From positions 310,001-374,000 of the forward strand of contig NZ_CP047045.1 of assembly GCF_009792355.1 (NCBI RefSeq): a stretch of 64,000 nucleotides of DNA, given 5' to 3'. The notes beneath the pieces were generated by a model, which made no database searches, was not told the DNA's origin, and worked only from the letters and a program-made list of their open reading frames with translations. Source of the stretch: Terricaulis silvestris (GTDB lineage Bacteria > Pseudomonadota > Alphaproteobacteria > Caulobacterales > Aquidulcibacteraceae). Numbering within the stretch: position 1 is the first letter of the stretch; each line of letters starts with the position of its first letter. The position numbers and the translations under genes are program-made. Below are positions 45,023 to 52,568 of the stretch, in pieces.

Positions 45023-47407
45023 ATGAAAACGATGCGGAAAGTAGCGCTGCGGACGCTGCTGATGTCGTGCCTGTCTTTGCCAGGCGTCGCCTATGCGCAA
45101 GACGCGCAGCCGGCCCAGGAAGAAGAGAGCCTGGAAGACATCGTCATCACGGGTGAGATTCAATATCGCAATCGCACCGACACGGTCGCGCCAGAGCTGG
45201 TGTACGACCAACAATTCTTCGAGCAGTTCGAACCGCTCTCGGTCGGCGATCAGCTGTCGCGCGTGCCGGGCGTTGCCTTCACCAGCGACATCGGTGAGCG
45301 CGACGCGCCGCAGATGCGCGGCCTTGGCGAGGGTTTCACGCAAGTGCTGGTCAATGGCCGGCCGATTCCCGGCGCCGGCAATGACCGCACCGTTTTCGTT
45401 GACCGCATTCCGGCGGAAATCATCGATCGCATCGAGATCGTGCGCTCGCCAAGCGCTGACATCGACAGCCAAGGCATCGGCGGCACCATCAACATCATTC
45501 TGAAGGACGGCATGAGCCTGCCGCCGGGCATTATTGCCCGCGTCGGCGCGGTTTATGACACCGACAATGAAGAGCTGAATGGCCTGGGCGCGTTGTCGTT
45601 CTCCGGCCGCACCGAAGATCGCACAATGGCCTGGTCGGGCACGTTCGACTACCAGAACCGCTACAACGTGAAGGTTCTCGATCAACAATTGTTCGACGAC
45701 ACCTCGCCGGGCTTCGATCCGACGCGTGATGGCCGCAACCTGTTTGATCCGGATGGTTTCGACCCCACAGTGCCATCGACCAACGCCGTCGAGCACGAAG
45801 ACCAGATCGATACGCGCGACAGCACTGATCTGTCGTTCAACGGCGACCTTACGTTCGCCTTGGCGCCCGAGCATCAACTGCGGTTCGACGCATTCGTGCT
45901 CAACACCGAGCGAGATGAAACGGAAGAGGGCACGCTCTATGTTCGCAGCGACGATATCGGCGACGGCGGCGACGACGACGGCGATGTCTCGGATGAAGTG
46001 TGGAATCTCGACGAGATTGCGTCACAGGCTCAGCACATCGAGCAACAGAGCTTCGGCGTGTCGGCGCTTTATGAGGGTCAATTTGGTCCGAACTGGTCGT
46101 TCGAAAGCCAGGCGCGCTACGCGAACTTCACTGAGGACAATGTTGAGACCAGCTTCGAAGACGATCCGCCGGAGCCGGTTGAACAGGTCGTCATCGATAG
46201 CGACGACACTGAAATGTCTGTCGACGGCGAGCTGACTTTCGACTCCGAGGCCTTCGCGCAAAGCCTAGGCATGGCCGGCTTCTCACTCGAGTTCGGCGTC
46301 GCGCTCAAGCAGAAGAGCCGTGACTACAACCAGCAGGAATTCGAAGACGATAACGGCGACGGCGATTTCGACGATCCAGACGATAACATTACGCCCGACA
46401 GCGGCCTGTTTGAGTACCAAGAAGATCGCTTCGACGCCTGGGTCATGGCCGAGATGGAGCTGACGCCCGCGCTGACGGTTCAACTCGGCGTCCGTTCGGA
46501 AAACACCGAGACTGAAGCCAACGTCATCGGCGGTGCGTCGGGCACGAGCTCGGAAGATCAGCTCAACCCCTCGATGCACGTGCAGTGGGAGCCATGGGAG
46601 GACGGCCAGTTCCGCGTCAGCTACGCGCGCACGGTTCGCCGTCCGAGCTTGGATCAGGTCGTGCCATTCGCGAACTCAGATTCGCCGGAGGATGACGACG
46701 AGACCTTCGGCAATCCGAATCTCGAGCAGGAAACCGCCTGGGGTTACGACATCGGCTACGAACATCGCATCGGGACCCGCGGCGTGATCGGCTTCAACTA
46801 CTTCCACCGCGACGTTGAGAACTTGATCTCGCTCATCAACACTGGCGTTTCGACCGGCGTGCCGGGCGCGTTCGAGTACACCTTCGAAAACACCGGCGAC
46901 GGTGAGGTGTCCGGTTGGGAAGTCGACGTTTCGACGCCGCTTTCCTTTATCGGCCTCGATGAAACCGGCTTCTTTGCCAACTACACCAGCCTCGACTCCG
47001 AACGCACGGAGCCGCTGACGGGCCTGCAAGCGCGCTTCAACGCGCAGCCGGAATACGTCTACAATTGGGGCGTCACGCACAATATCCCGACCTGGGATAT
47101 GAGCGCGGGTTTCAGCTACCGGAAGCAAGGCCTGTCCACTTCTGTGTTCCTCGGCGAGGTAGAGCGGCAATGGTATGACGCCAACCTCGAAGTGTTCGTG
47201 GAACGCCGGCTCTCGGACAACCTCGTGCTGCGCCTTGTCGGCAACAACTTGCTCGACGCCGACAGCATCCAGGCTGAGCAAAACTTTGACGGCGACTTCG
47301 CTTCGGAAATTATCGATGCTCAGATCGCGGGCGATGTCGACGAGTTCGAAGTTGAACGCGAAAACTCCTCGCCGACGGTGCTGGTATCGCTGCGCGCCGT
47401 GTTCTGA
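45023..47407 (+). CDS. TonB-dependent receptor divergent from phytase, with Asp-rich loops
   Basis: A GAGGGGAG site precedes the ATG at 45023. The 794-residue protein has a Sec signal to about residue 25 (AYAQD), TonB box EDIVITGEIQ, and a plug with VGDQLSRVPGVAF, QMRGLGEGFTQVLVNGRPI and RIEIVRSPSADIDSQGIGGTINI. The barrel ends in VLVSLRAVF. Two Asp/Gly loops (residues 310-325 and 442-455, the latter with an EF-hand-like DxNGDGDFDDPDD) could bind Ca2+. It is transcribed divergently from the phytase and ends in a strong terminator. Ligand inferred: phytate or its breakdown products. Confidence 0.93.
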   Translation: MKTMRKVALRTLLMSCLSLPGVAYAQDAQPAQEEESLEDIVITGEIQYRNRTDTVAPELVYDQQFFEQFEPLSVGDQLSRVPGVAFTSDIGERDAPQMRGLGEGFTQVLVNGRPIPGAGNDRTVFVDRIPAEIIDRIEIVRSPSADIDSQGIGGTINIILKDGMSLPPGIIARVGAVYDTDNEELNGLGALSFSGRTEDRTMAWSGTFDYQNRYNVKVLDQQLFDDTSPGFDPTRDGRNLFDPDGFDPTVPSTNAVEHEDQIDTRDSTDLSFNGDLTFALAPEHQLRFDAFVLNTERDETEEGTLYVRSDDIGDGGDDDGDVSDEVWNLDEIASQAQHIEQQSFGVSALYEGQFGPNWSFESQARYANFTEDNVETSFEDDPPEPVEQVVIDSDDTEMSVDGELTFDSEAFAQSLGMAGFSLEFGVALKQKSRDYNQQEFEDDNGDGDFDDPDDNITPDSGLFEYQEDRFDAWVMAEMELTPALTVQLGVRSENTETEANVIGGASGTSSEDQLNPSMHVQWEPWEDGQFRVSYARTVRRPSLDQVVPFANSDSPEDDDETFGNPNLEQETAWGYDIGYEHRIGTRGVIGFNYFHRDVENLISLINTGVSTGVPGAFEYTFENTGDGEVSGWEVDVSTPLSFIGLDETGFFANYTSLDSERTEPLTGLQARFNAQPEYVYNWGVTHNIPTWDMSAGFSYRKQGLSTSVFLGEVERQWYDANLEVFVERRLSDNLVLRLVGNNLLDADSIQAEQNFDGDFASEIIDAQIAGDVDEFEVERENSSPTVLVSLRAVF

Positions 47408-47434
47408 TCGCAAAGTCCTTATCCCAAACCCTTC

Positions 47435-47463
47435 AGCGGCCCCGAAAGGGGCCGCTTTCTTTT
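47435..47463 (+). terminator. Intrinsic terminator of the TBDR gene
   Basis: AGCGGCCCC and GGGGCCGCT form a perfect nine-base-pair stem with a GAAA tetraloop, followed by TTCTTTT. It also separates the TBDR from the convergent inositol dehydrogenase genes. Confidence 0.95.
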
Positions 47464-47479
47464 GGATCAGTGAAGAAGG

Positions 47480-48460
47480 CTAGAGCGAGACCGGCGCGCC
47501 GCTCTTCAGCGACTGTTGTGCTGCGGTGGCGAGCTTAAGCGCCCCAACGCCATCGCTGTAACCGATCTGCGCCATTGCGCCGCGAGCCATGATGTCGGCG
47601 AAGTGCGCCATCTCGAGGTGGTAGGCGGTGGCGTAGCGGTCGAGGAAGAAGTTCTGGAATTGATCGGCTTGCGCACCGCTCTCGGTCCAAGCTTCCACCG
47701 TGCTTTCGACCACGTTGCCCGCTCGCAGCGCTCCTTCCGAGCCGAACGCCTCGATGCGTTGATCGTAACCGTAGCCGCTGCGGCGGCTGTTGGAGATGAC
47801 GCAGAGCTTGCCGGACGGTGTGCGCAGAATAGTCTTCGCCGTGTCGATATCGCCGAGGCGACCAATCTCGGGGTCGATCAGGCATGCACCCGCTGCGAAC
47901 ACCTCGCTGGGCTCTTCGCCGAGGATCCAGCGCGCCATGTCGAAATCGTGGATCGCCATGTCCTTGAACAGCCCGCCACTGATTGGAATGTAGCCGGCAG
48001 GCGGTGGGGACGGGTCGTGGCTGGTGATGTGAAGCGTCTCCAGCTTGCCTACCGCGCCGGCGTCCAACTTCTTCTTCAGGGCGCGGAAGTTCGGATCGAA
48101 GCGGCGGTTGAACGCCAAGAAGAGCCGGGCGCCTTCGAACTTCGACGCCGCATCTTCCGCGCGCGCCAGATCGAGATCGATCGGCTTCTCGCAAAAGATC
48201 GCCTTGCCGGCTTGGGCTGCGCGCAAACTAAAATCGAGATGCGTATCCGTCGAACTGGCGACGATGACGCCGTCGACCGAGGCGTCGCCGAGCGCGCCGT
48301 CCAAATCCGCGGTCTTCGCGCCGAATGATGCGGCCGCCGATTTCGCTGCGTCTGCGATCGGATCGACCACATAGGCAAGCTGTAGGTCCGGGTGCGCCGC
48401 GACATTGGCAGCATGGATGCGGCCGATCCGGCCTGCACCGATGAGAGCAATCTTGTGCAT
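47480..48460 (-). CDS. iolG: Inositol 2-dehydrogenase family enzyme (second copy)
   Basis: ATG at 48460 (MHKIALIGAGRIGRIHAANVAAH) with GAGG upstream gives 326 residues. It has an N-terminal Rossmann fold, the CEKPIDLDLA motif with the catalytic Lys, and GGLFKDMAIHDFDMARW with the Asp/His pair of Gfo/Idh/MocA inositol dehydrogenases. It oxidises myo-inositol or a stereoisomer (scyllo, chiro) to an inosose with NAD+. It is closely paralogous to the gene eight bases upstream, and the pair forms an operon. Confidence 0.85.
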   Translation of the reverse strand: MHKIALIGAGRIGRIHAANVAAHPDLQLAYVVDPIADAAKSAAASFGAKTADLDGALGDASVDGVIVASSTDTHLDFSLRAAQAGKAIFCEKPIDLDLARAEDAASKFEGARLFLAFNRRFDPNFRALKKKLDAGAVGKLETLHITSHDPSPPPAGYIPISGGLFKDMAIHDFDMARWILGEEPSEVFAAGACLIDPEIGRLGDIDTAKTILRTPSGKLCVISNSRRSGYGYDQRIEAFGSEGALRAGNVVESTVEAWTESGAQADQFQNFFLDRYATAYHLEMAHFADIMARGAMAQIGYSDGVGALKLATAAQQSLKSGAPVSL

Positions 48461-48468
48461 GTTCGTCC

Positions 48469-49458
48469 TCAGAGCCTCACAACGGCGTTGGTGCGCGCCG
48501 ATTCCGCGCAGGCCTCGGCCCAAGCCAAAGCCGCCAAGCCTTCGGCGTAGCCCACCTGCGGTTTCACGCCCCGCACCATGACATCGGCAAAATGGTCCAT
48601 TTCCGCCGCGTACGAAGGCATATAGCGGTTCAAGAAGTTGGGCCGGATCGGCGACGCATGCGCGCCAGCTTCGCTCCAGACTTCCACCGTATCGATGCGC
48701 TCGTTGGCCGTCGCCGCCATGCCTTTCGAGCCGTACGCCTCGACGCGCTGATCGTAACCGTACCCGCTGCGCCGCGTGTTGGAGATCACGCAGAGCTTGT
48801 TGGACTTGGTGCGCAAGATGATCCGCGCCGTGTCCACATCACCAAGTTCGGCAATCATTGGATCGACCAGGCACGAGGCGGTCGCAAAGATCTCGCTCGG
48901 GGCCTCGCCGAGGATCGCGTAGGCGAGGTCGAGATCATGGATGGTGAAATCCTTGAAGAGGCCACCCGAGCGGGGAATGAACGCGGGCGGCGGCGCCGCC
49001 GGGTCATGGTTGATCAGCGTCAGTGTCTCCAGATCGCCGATCACGCCGGCGGCGATCTTCTGGCGCAGCGCGCTGACATGGGGGTCAAAGCGGCGGTTGA
49101 AGCCCAACACGAAGCGCGCGCCTTCGAATTTCGGCGCTGCCGCCCGAGCCTTGGCCAAGTCTAGGTCAATCGGCTTCTCGCACAGCACGACCTTGCCAGC
49201 GCCGACGCAGGCGAGACTGTGCTCCAAATGCATGTCCGTTGAACTAGCGATGACGACGCCTTTGATCGCCGGATCGCCGAGCGCATCTTCGAGCGTGGCA
49301 ATTGTCGCGCCCAGCTGTGCGGCAAGTTTCTGGACAAGGACCGGATCAGTCTCGACCACGTAGCGTACGCTGAGGTCGGGATGGCGCGCCGCGTTTGGCC
49401 CGTGAATCTGGCCCATGCGGCCCGCGCCGATGACGGCGACTTCGGTTTTCTGAGACAT
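48469..49458 (-). CDS. iolG: Inositol 2-dehydrogenase family enzyme (first copy)
   Basis: ATG at 49458 (MSQKTEVAVIGAGRMGQIHGPN) gives 329 residues. It shares with its neighbour the Rossmann GAGRMG, CEKPIDLDLAKA, FVLGFNRRFDPH, GGLFKDFTIHDLDLAYA and RRSGYGYDQRVEAYGS blocks. This is step one of inositol catabolism. The family splits myo-, scyllo- and D-chiro-inositol specificity, so two copies may cover different isomers. It is divergent from the RpiR regulator gene over a 186-base region with three candidate operators. Confidence 0.88.
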   Translation of the reverse strand: MSQKTEVAVIGAGRMGQIHGPNAARHPDLSVRYVVETDPVLVQKLAAQLGATIATLEDALGDPAIKGVVIASSTDMHLEHSLACVGAGKVVLCEKPIDLDLAKARAAAPKFEGARFVLGFNRRFDPHVSALRQKIAAGVIGDLETLTLINHDPAAPPPAFIPRSGGLFKDFTIHDLDLAYAILGEAPSEIFATASCLVDPMIAELGDVDTARIILRTKSNKLCVISNTRRSGYGYDQRVEAYGSKGMAATANERIDTVEVWSEAGAHASPIRPNFLNRYMPSYAAEMDHFADVMVRGVKPQVGYAEGLAALAWAEACAESARTNAVVRL

Positions 49459-49644
49459 ACGCCCTCGCAACCAGCAGCCGTTCCGCGCGGCGTCAATCGC
49501 GCCGGCCGTTTTCGGAACGCCTGTTACAACAATGCTCGCTTATGGAACGTATTTTCTGAAACTGGCAAGCCCCGGAAGGCGGTGATCGTTGCGTTCCATC
49601 GGCGGAAAATATATTCTGCAGCGGATCGTTGCTCCGGAGCCTCA
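49459..49644. promoter_or_regulatory. Divergent idh/rpiR promoter with three GGAA-N6-TTxx sites
   Basis: Sites: GGAA-CGCCTG-TTAC at 49514-49527, GGAA-CGTATT-TTCT at 49544-49557, and GGAA-AATATA-TTCT at 49604-49617. Each resembles GGAA-N6-TTCC with one changed base in the right half. Three in one 186-base divergent promoter, beside an RpiR gene, is the strongest operator evidence in the window. Confidence 0.5.
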
Positions 49645-50541
49645 ATGTCCAGTGCGAACCGCGCGCCGCAAACGAGCGAGGAGCTCCGCGCCGCCATTCT
49701 CGATCGCTACGAGGCCCTGAGCAAGCGGCTCCAGCAAATCGCGCGCTATGTGCTTGATGAGCCCAATGCGGTTGCGCTGGAAACGCTTGCGGTCATCGGC
49801 GAACGCTCAGGGGTACAACCGTCCGCGATCGTTCGCTTCGCCAAGGCGATTGGCTTCGATAGCGCCAGCCAGATGCAGAAAGTGATCCGCGACGGGCTGA
49901 TCGCCGGCAGCGCCGTCTTGGGATACAGCGAACGTGTCCGGCAATTCTCAGAAAACACCCAGGCCCGCCACGGCGACCGCCCCGCCGACGTCCTCTCGGA
50001 GTTCGTCGAGGGCAACGTGCTGGCGTTGAACAATCTGCGCGAATTGATCAACGCCAATGACCTGCGCGCCGCCGTGGATCTCATCGCGGAAGCCGAAACC
50101 GTTTATGTTGTGGGTTTTCGGCGGTCACTGCCGGTGTCGTCCTATCTCGCCTATTCGCTGCAGCAGTTGAACAAGCGCACGGTGTTTGTCGATGGCGTCG
50201 GCGGCCTGACCCGCCAGCAGATTCAATCAATCGGCCGCAACGATCTTCTGATCGATGTGAGCTTCCATCCGTACGCCGACGAAACCATCCAAGCTGTTCA
50301 GACGGCGATTGCACACGAAGCCAAGGTGCTTTCCGTCAGCGACTCGCTTGTAAGCCCAACGGCAAAGCCTGCGACATTGGCGCTGCAGGTGAAGGAGGCG
50401 GAAATCCGAAAGTTCCGTTCCTTGGCCGCCACGATGTGCTTGGTGCAGGCCATCGTCATTTCCTACGCCTTTGAAACCGCTCAGCAACAAGCGCGTCCCC
50501 GCAAAACAGCAGCTTCCGCCAAGCGACGCCAGGTTAGCTGA
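49645..50541 (+). CDS. iolR: RpiR-family transcriptional regulator, probably IolR
   Basis: ATG at 49645, with GGAG nearby, gives 298 residues. The N-terminal RpiR HTH domain (LSKRLQQIARYVLDEPNAVALETLAVI, GVQPSAIVRFAKAIGFDSASQMQ) is followed by a SIS sugar-phosphate-binding domain (VYVVGFRRSLPVSSYLAYSL, DLLIDVSF). RpiR proteins next to iol genes (IolR) repress inositol catabolism and respond to a pathway intermediate. Its position between the idh pair and the iolCDEB operon supports this role. The start could be further upstream, but the HTH begins here. Confidence 0.87.
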   Translation: MSSANRAPQTSEELRAAILDRYEALSKRLQQIARYVLDEPNAVALETLAVIGERSGVQPSAIVRFAKAIGFDSASQMQKVIRDGLIAGSAVLGYSERVRQFSENTQARHGDRPADVLSEFVEGNVLALNNLRELINANDLRAAVDLIAEAETVYVVGFRRSLPVSSYLAYSLQQLNKRTVFVDGVGGLTRQQIQSIGRNDLLIDVSFHPYADETIQAVQTAIAHEAKVLSVSDSLVSPTAKPATLALQVKEAEIRKFRSLAATMCLVQAIVISYAFETAQQQARPRKTAASAKRRQVS

Positions 50542-50559
50542 TCTAGCGATGAAACGAAT

Positions 50560-50593
50560 GTTGCAGAATGGAACGGCTTGGAATAAGTGTTAC
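50560..50593. promoter_or_regulatory. Candidate operator upstream of iolC
   Basis: The 14-mer GTTGCAGAATGGAA (50560-50573) is shared with the phytase/TBDR promoter. GGAA-TAAGTG-TTAC (50580-50593) is the same half-palindrome form seen at 49514. Both sit 50-90 bases before iolC. Confidence 0.45.
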
Positions 50594-50645
50594 ATAACCT
50601 GCCGCGACGGCTTTCCGCGCGGCGCCCGAGGCGCGGAAGTTCGCA

Positions 50646-52568
50646 ATGGCCCCGAAAGAGCGCGCGCTTGATCTGATTGCGATCGGCAGGTCTTCGGTTG
50701 ATCTGTACGGCCAGCAGATCGGTGGCCGTCTCGAGGATATGGGCGGTTTCGCGAAATATGTCGGTGGCAGCCCGACGAACACTATCATCGGCGCATCGCG
50801 CCTTGGTCTCAAAACTGGCCTCGTCACCCGCGTTGGCGCCGACCACATGGGCCGCTTCATCCGCGAAGAATTGGAGCGCGACGGCGTCGATGTGCGCGGA
50901 GTCAAAAGCGATCCCGAACGCCTGACCGCGTTGGTCATCCTCGGCATCCGGGACCACGAGACCTTTCCGCTCATCTTCTATCGCGAGAACTGCGCCGACA
51001 TGGCGCTTGATGAAAGCGACATCGACGAGGATTTCATCCGTTCCGCCGGCTGCGTGCTGCTGAGCGGCACGCACCTGTCGCGCAAAAACGTGTTCGCCGC
51101 CAGCCTGCGCGCCGCGAAAGCGGCCAAGGCTGCGGGCCGGCGCGTCGTCTTCGACATCGACTACCGCCCCGTGCTGTGGGGCCTCGAAGCGCGCGACAAG
51201 GGCGAGAACCGCTTCGTCGCCGACGCCAAGGTGACAGAGCAGCTCCAGCGCATTCTGCCGCTGTGCGATCTCATCGTCGGCACAGAGGAAGAGATCCACA
51301 TCCTCGGCGGTTCAACTGACACCGTCGCCGCCATGCGCGCGATCCGAAAGGAAAGCGACGCGCTCATCATTTGCAAGCTGGGCGCGATGGGCTGCGCTGC
51401 ATATCCAGACGCCATACCCGACACGATCGAGGAGGGCATAGTCGTACCCGGCTTCCCAGTCGAGGTATTTAACGTCCTCGGCGCCGGCGACGCATTTATG
51501 GCGGGCTTCCTGCGCGGCTGGTTGCGCGGCGAGCCGGTGGAGCGCTGCTGCACGTTTGGCAATGCGTCCGGCGCCATCGTTGTGTCGCGCCACGGCTGCG
51601 CGCCAGCGATGCCGGCTTGGGCAGAGATGGAGTACTTCCTCGCGATGAAGCAGCGCCCGCACCGGCTGCGCGAGGACAAGCAGCTCGAACACGTGCACTG
51701 GGCGGGCGTTCGGCGCGGCGTCTACGATGAACTCACGGTGTTTGCCTTCGATCACCGATCTCAGTTCGAAGATATCGCGCGCCTCTGCAATGCGGACGAG
51801 GCGGGCATCGGCGCATTCAAGACGCTGGCGTTACGTGCGCTTGACACAGTCGCCAAGCGCGACGCGCGCTTCGGCGTTCTGCTCGACGGCCGCCACGGCA
51901 TGCGCGCGCTCGAAGCTGCTGCCGATCTACCGTACTGGATCGGCCGTCCCATCGAGCGGCCGCAATCATGTCCGCTTGAGTTCGACACGGGCCACGCCGA
52001 TGTCGCCACCGAGATTGCGGAATGGCCGCTCAATCACGTGGTCAAGTGTCTCGTGCACTATCACCCCGATGACCCTGCCGATCTGCGTGAGCGTCAGGAA
52101 CGCCAAGTCGTTCGTCTGTTCGATGCCTGCCGGTCGACACGCCACGAATTGCTGCTCGAGATCATTTGCTCAAAGAGCGGCGCGGTGAACGGCATCACTG
52201 CGACGCGCGCCATTCAACGCTTCTATGATCTCGGCGTCCGCCCGGATTGGTGGAAACTCGAACCAGGCGCGAACGCCGACAGTTGGGCGCACATTGAGCG
52301 CGCCGTCGTCACCAACGATCCCCTGTGCCGGGGCGTTGTATTGTTGGGTCTTTCGGCGCCTAAGGAAGAGTTGATCCAATCATTCGCATCCGCCGCTCGG
52401 GCGGGCATCGTCAAGGGCTTCGCGGTGGGGCGTACGATCTTCAACGAACCGGCGACGCGCTGGTTCAAAGGTGAGATCGGCGACGCCGCCGCTGTTGCTG
52501 CGATGGCGGCGAGCTTCAGCGAATTAGTCGACGCCTGGCGCGGCGCCAAGAAGGCGCATACGCGATGA
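50646..52568 (+). CDS. iolC: 5-dehydro-2-deoxygluconokinase fused to DUF2090 aldolase-like domain
   Basis: The 640-residue protein has an N-terminal PfkB-type kinase (about residues 1-330; SSVDLYGQQIGGRLEDMGGF, GGSPTNTIIGASRLGL, and NVLGAGDAFMAGFLRG with the catalytic Asp near 280). Its C-terminal DUF2090 domain (about 345-640) contains TVFAFDHRSQFEDIARL, VLLDGRHGMRALEAAA and WKLEPGANADSW. In alphaproteobacteria this fusion is annotated as a bifunctional kinase and 5-dehydro-2-deoxyphosphogluconate aldolase. It phosphorylates DKG and splits DKGP into DHAP and malonate semialdehyde. It overlaps iolD by four bases. Confidence 0.92.
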   Translation: MAPKERALDLIAIGRSSVDLYGQQIGGRLEDMGGFAKYVGGSPTNTIIGASRLGLKTGLVTRVGADHMGRFIREELERDGVDVRGVKSDPERLTALVILGIRDHETFPLIFYRENCADMALDESDIDEDFIRSAGCVLLSGTHLSRKNVFAASLRAAKAAKAAGRRVVFDIDYRPVLWGLEARDKGENRFVADAKVTEQLQRILPLCDLIVGTEEEIHILGGSTDTVAAMRAIRKESDALIICKLGAMGCAAYPDAIPDTIEEGIVVPGFPVEVFNVLGAGDAFMAGFLRGWLRGEPVERCCTFGNASGAIVVSRHGCAPAMPAWAEMEYFLAMKQRPHRLREDKQLEHVHWAGVRRGVYDELTVFAFDHRSQFEDIARLCNADEAGIGAFKTLALRALDTVAKRDARFGVLLDGRHGMRALEAAADLPYWIGRPIERPQSCPLEFDTGHADVATEIAEWPLNHVVKCLVHYHPDDPADLRERQERQVVRLFDACRSTRHELLLEIICSKSGAVNGITATRAIQRFYDLGVRPDWWKLEPGANADSWAHIERAVVTNDPLCRGVVLLGLSAPKEELIQSFASAARAGIVKGFAVGRTIFNEPATRWFKGEIGDAAAVAAMAASFSELVDAWRGAKKAHTR

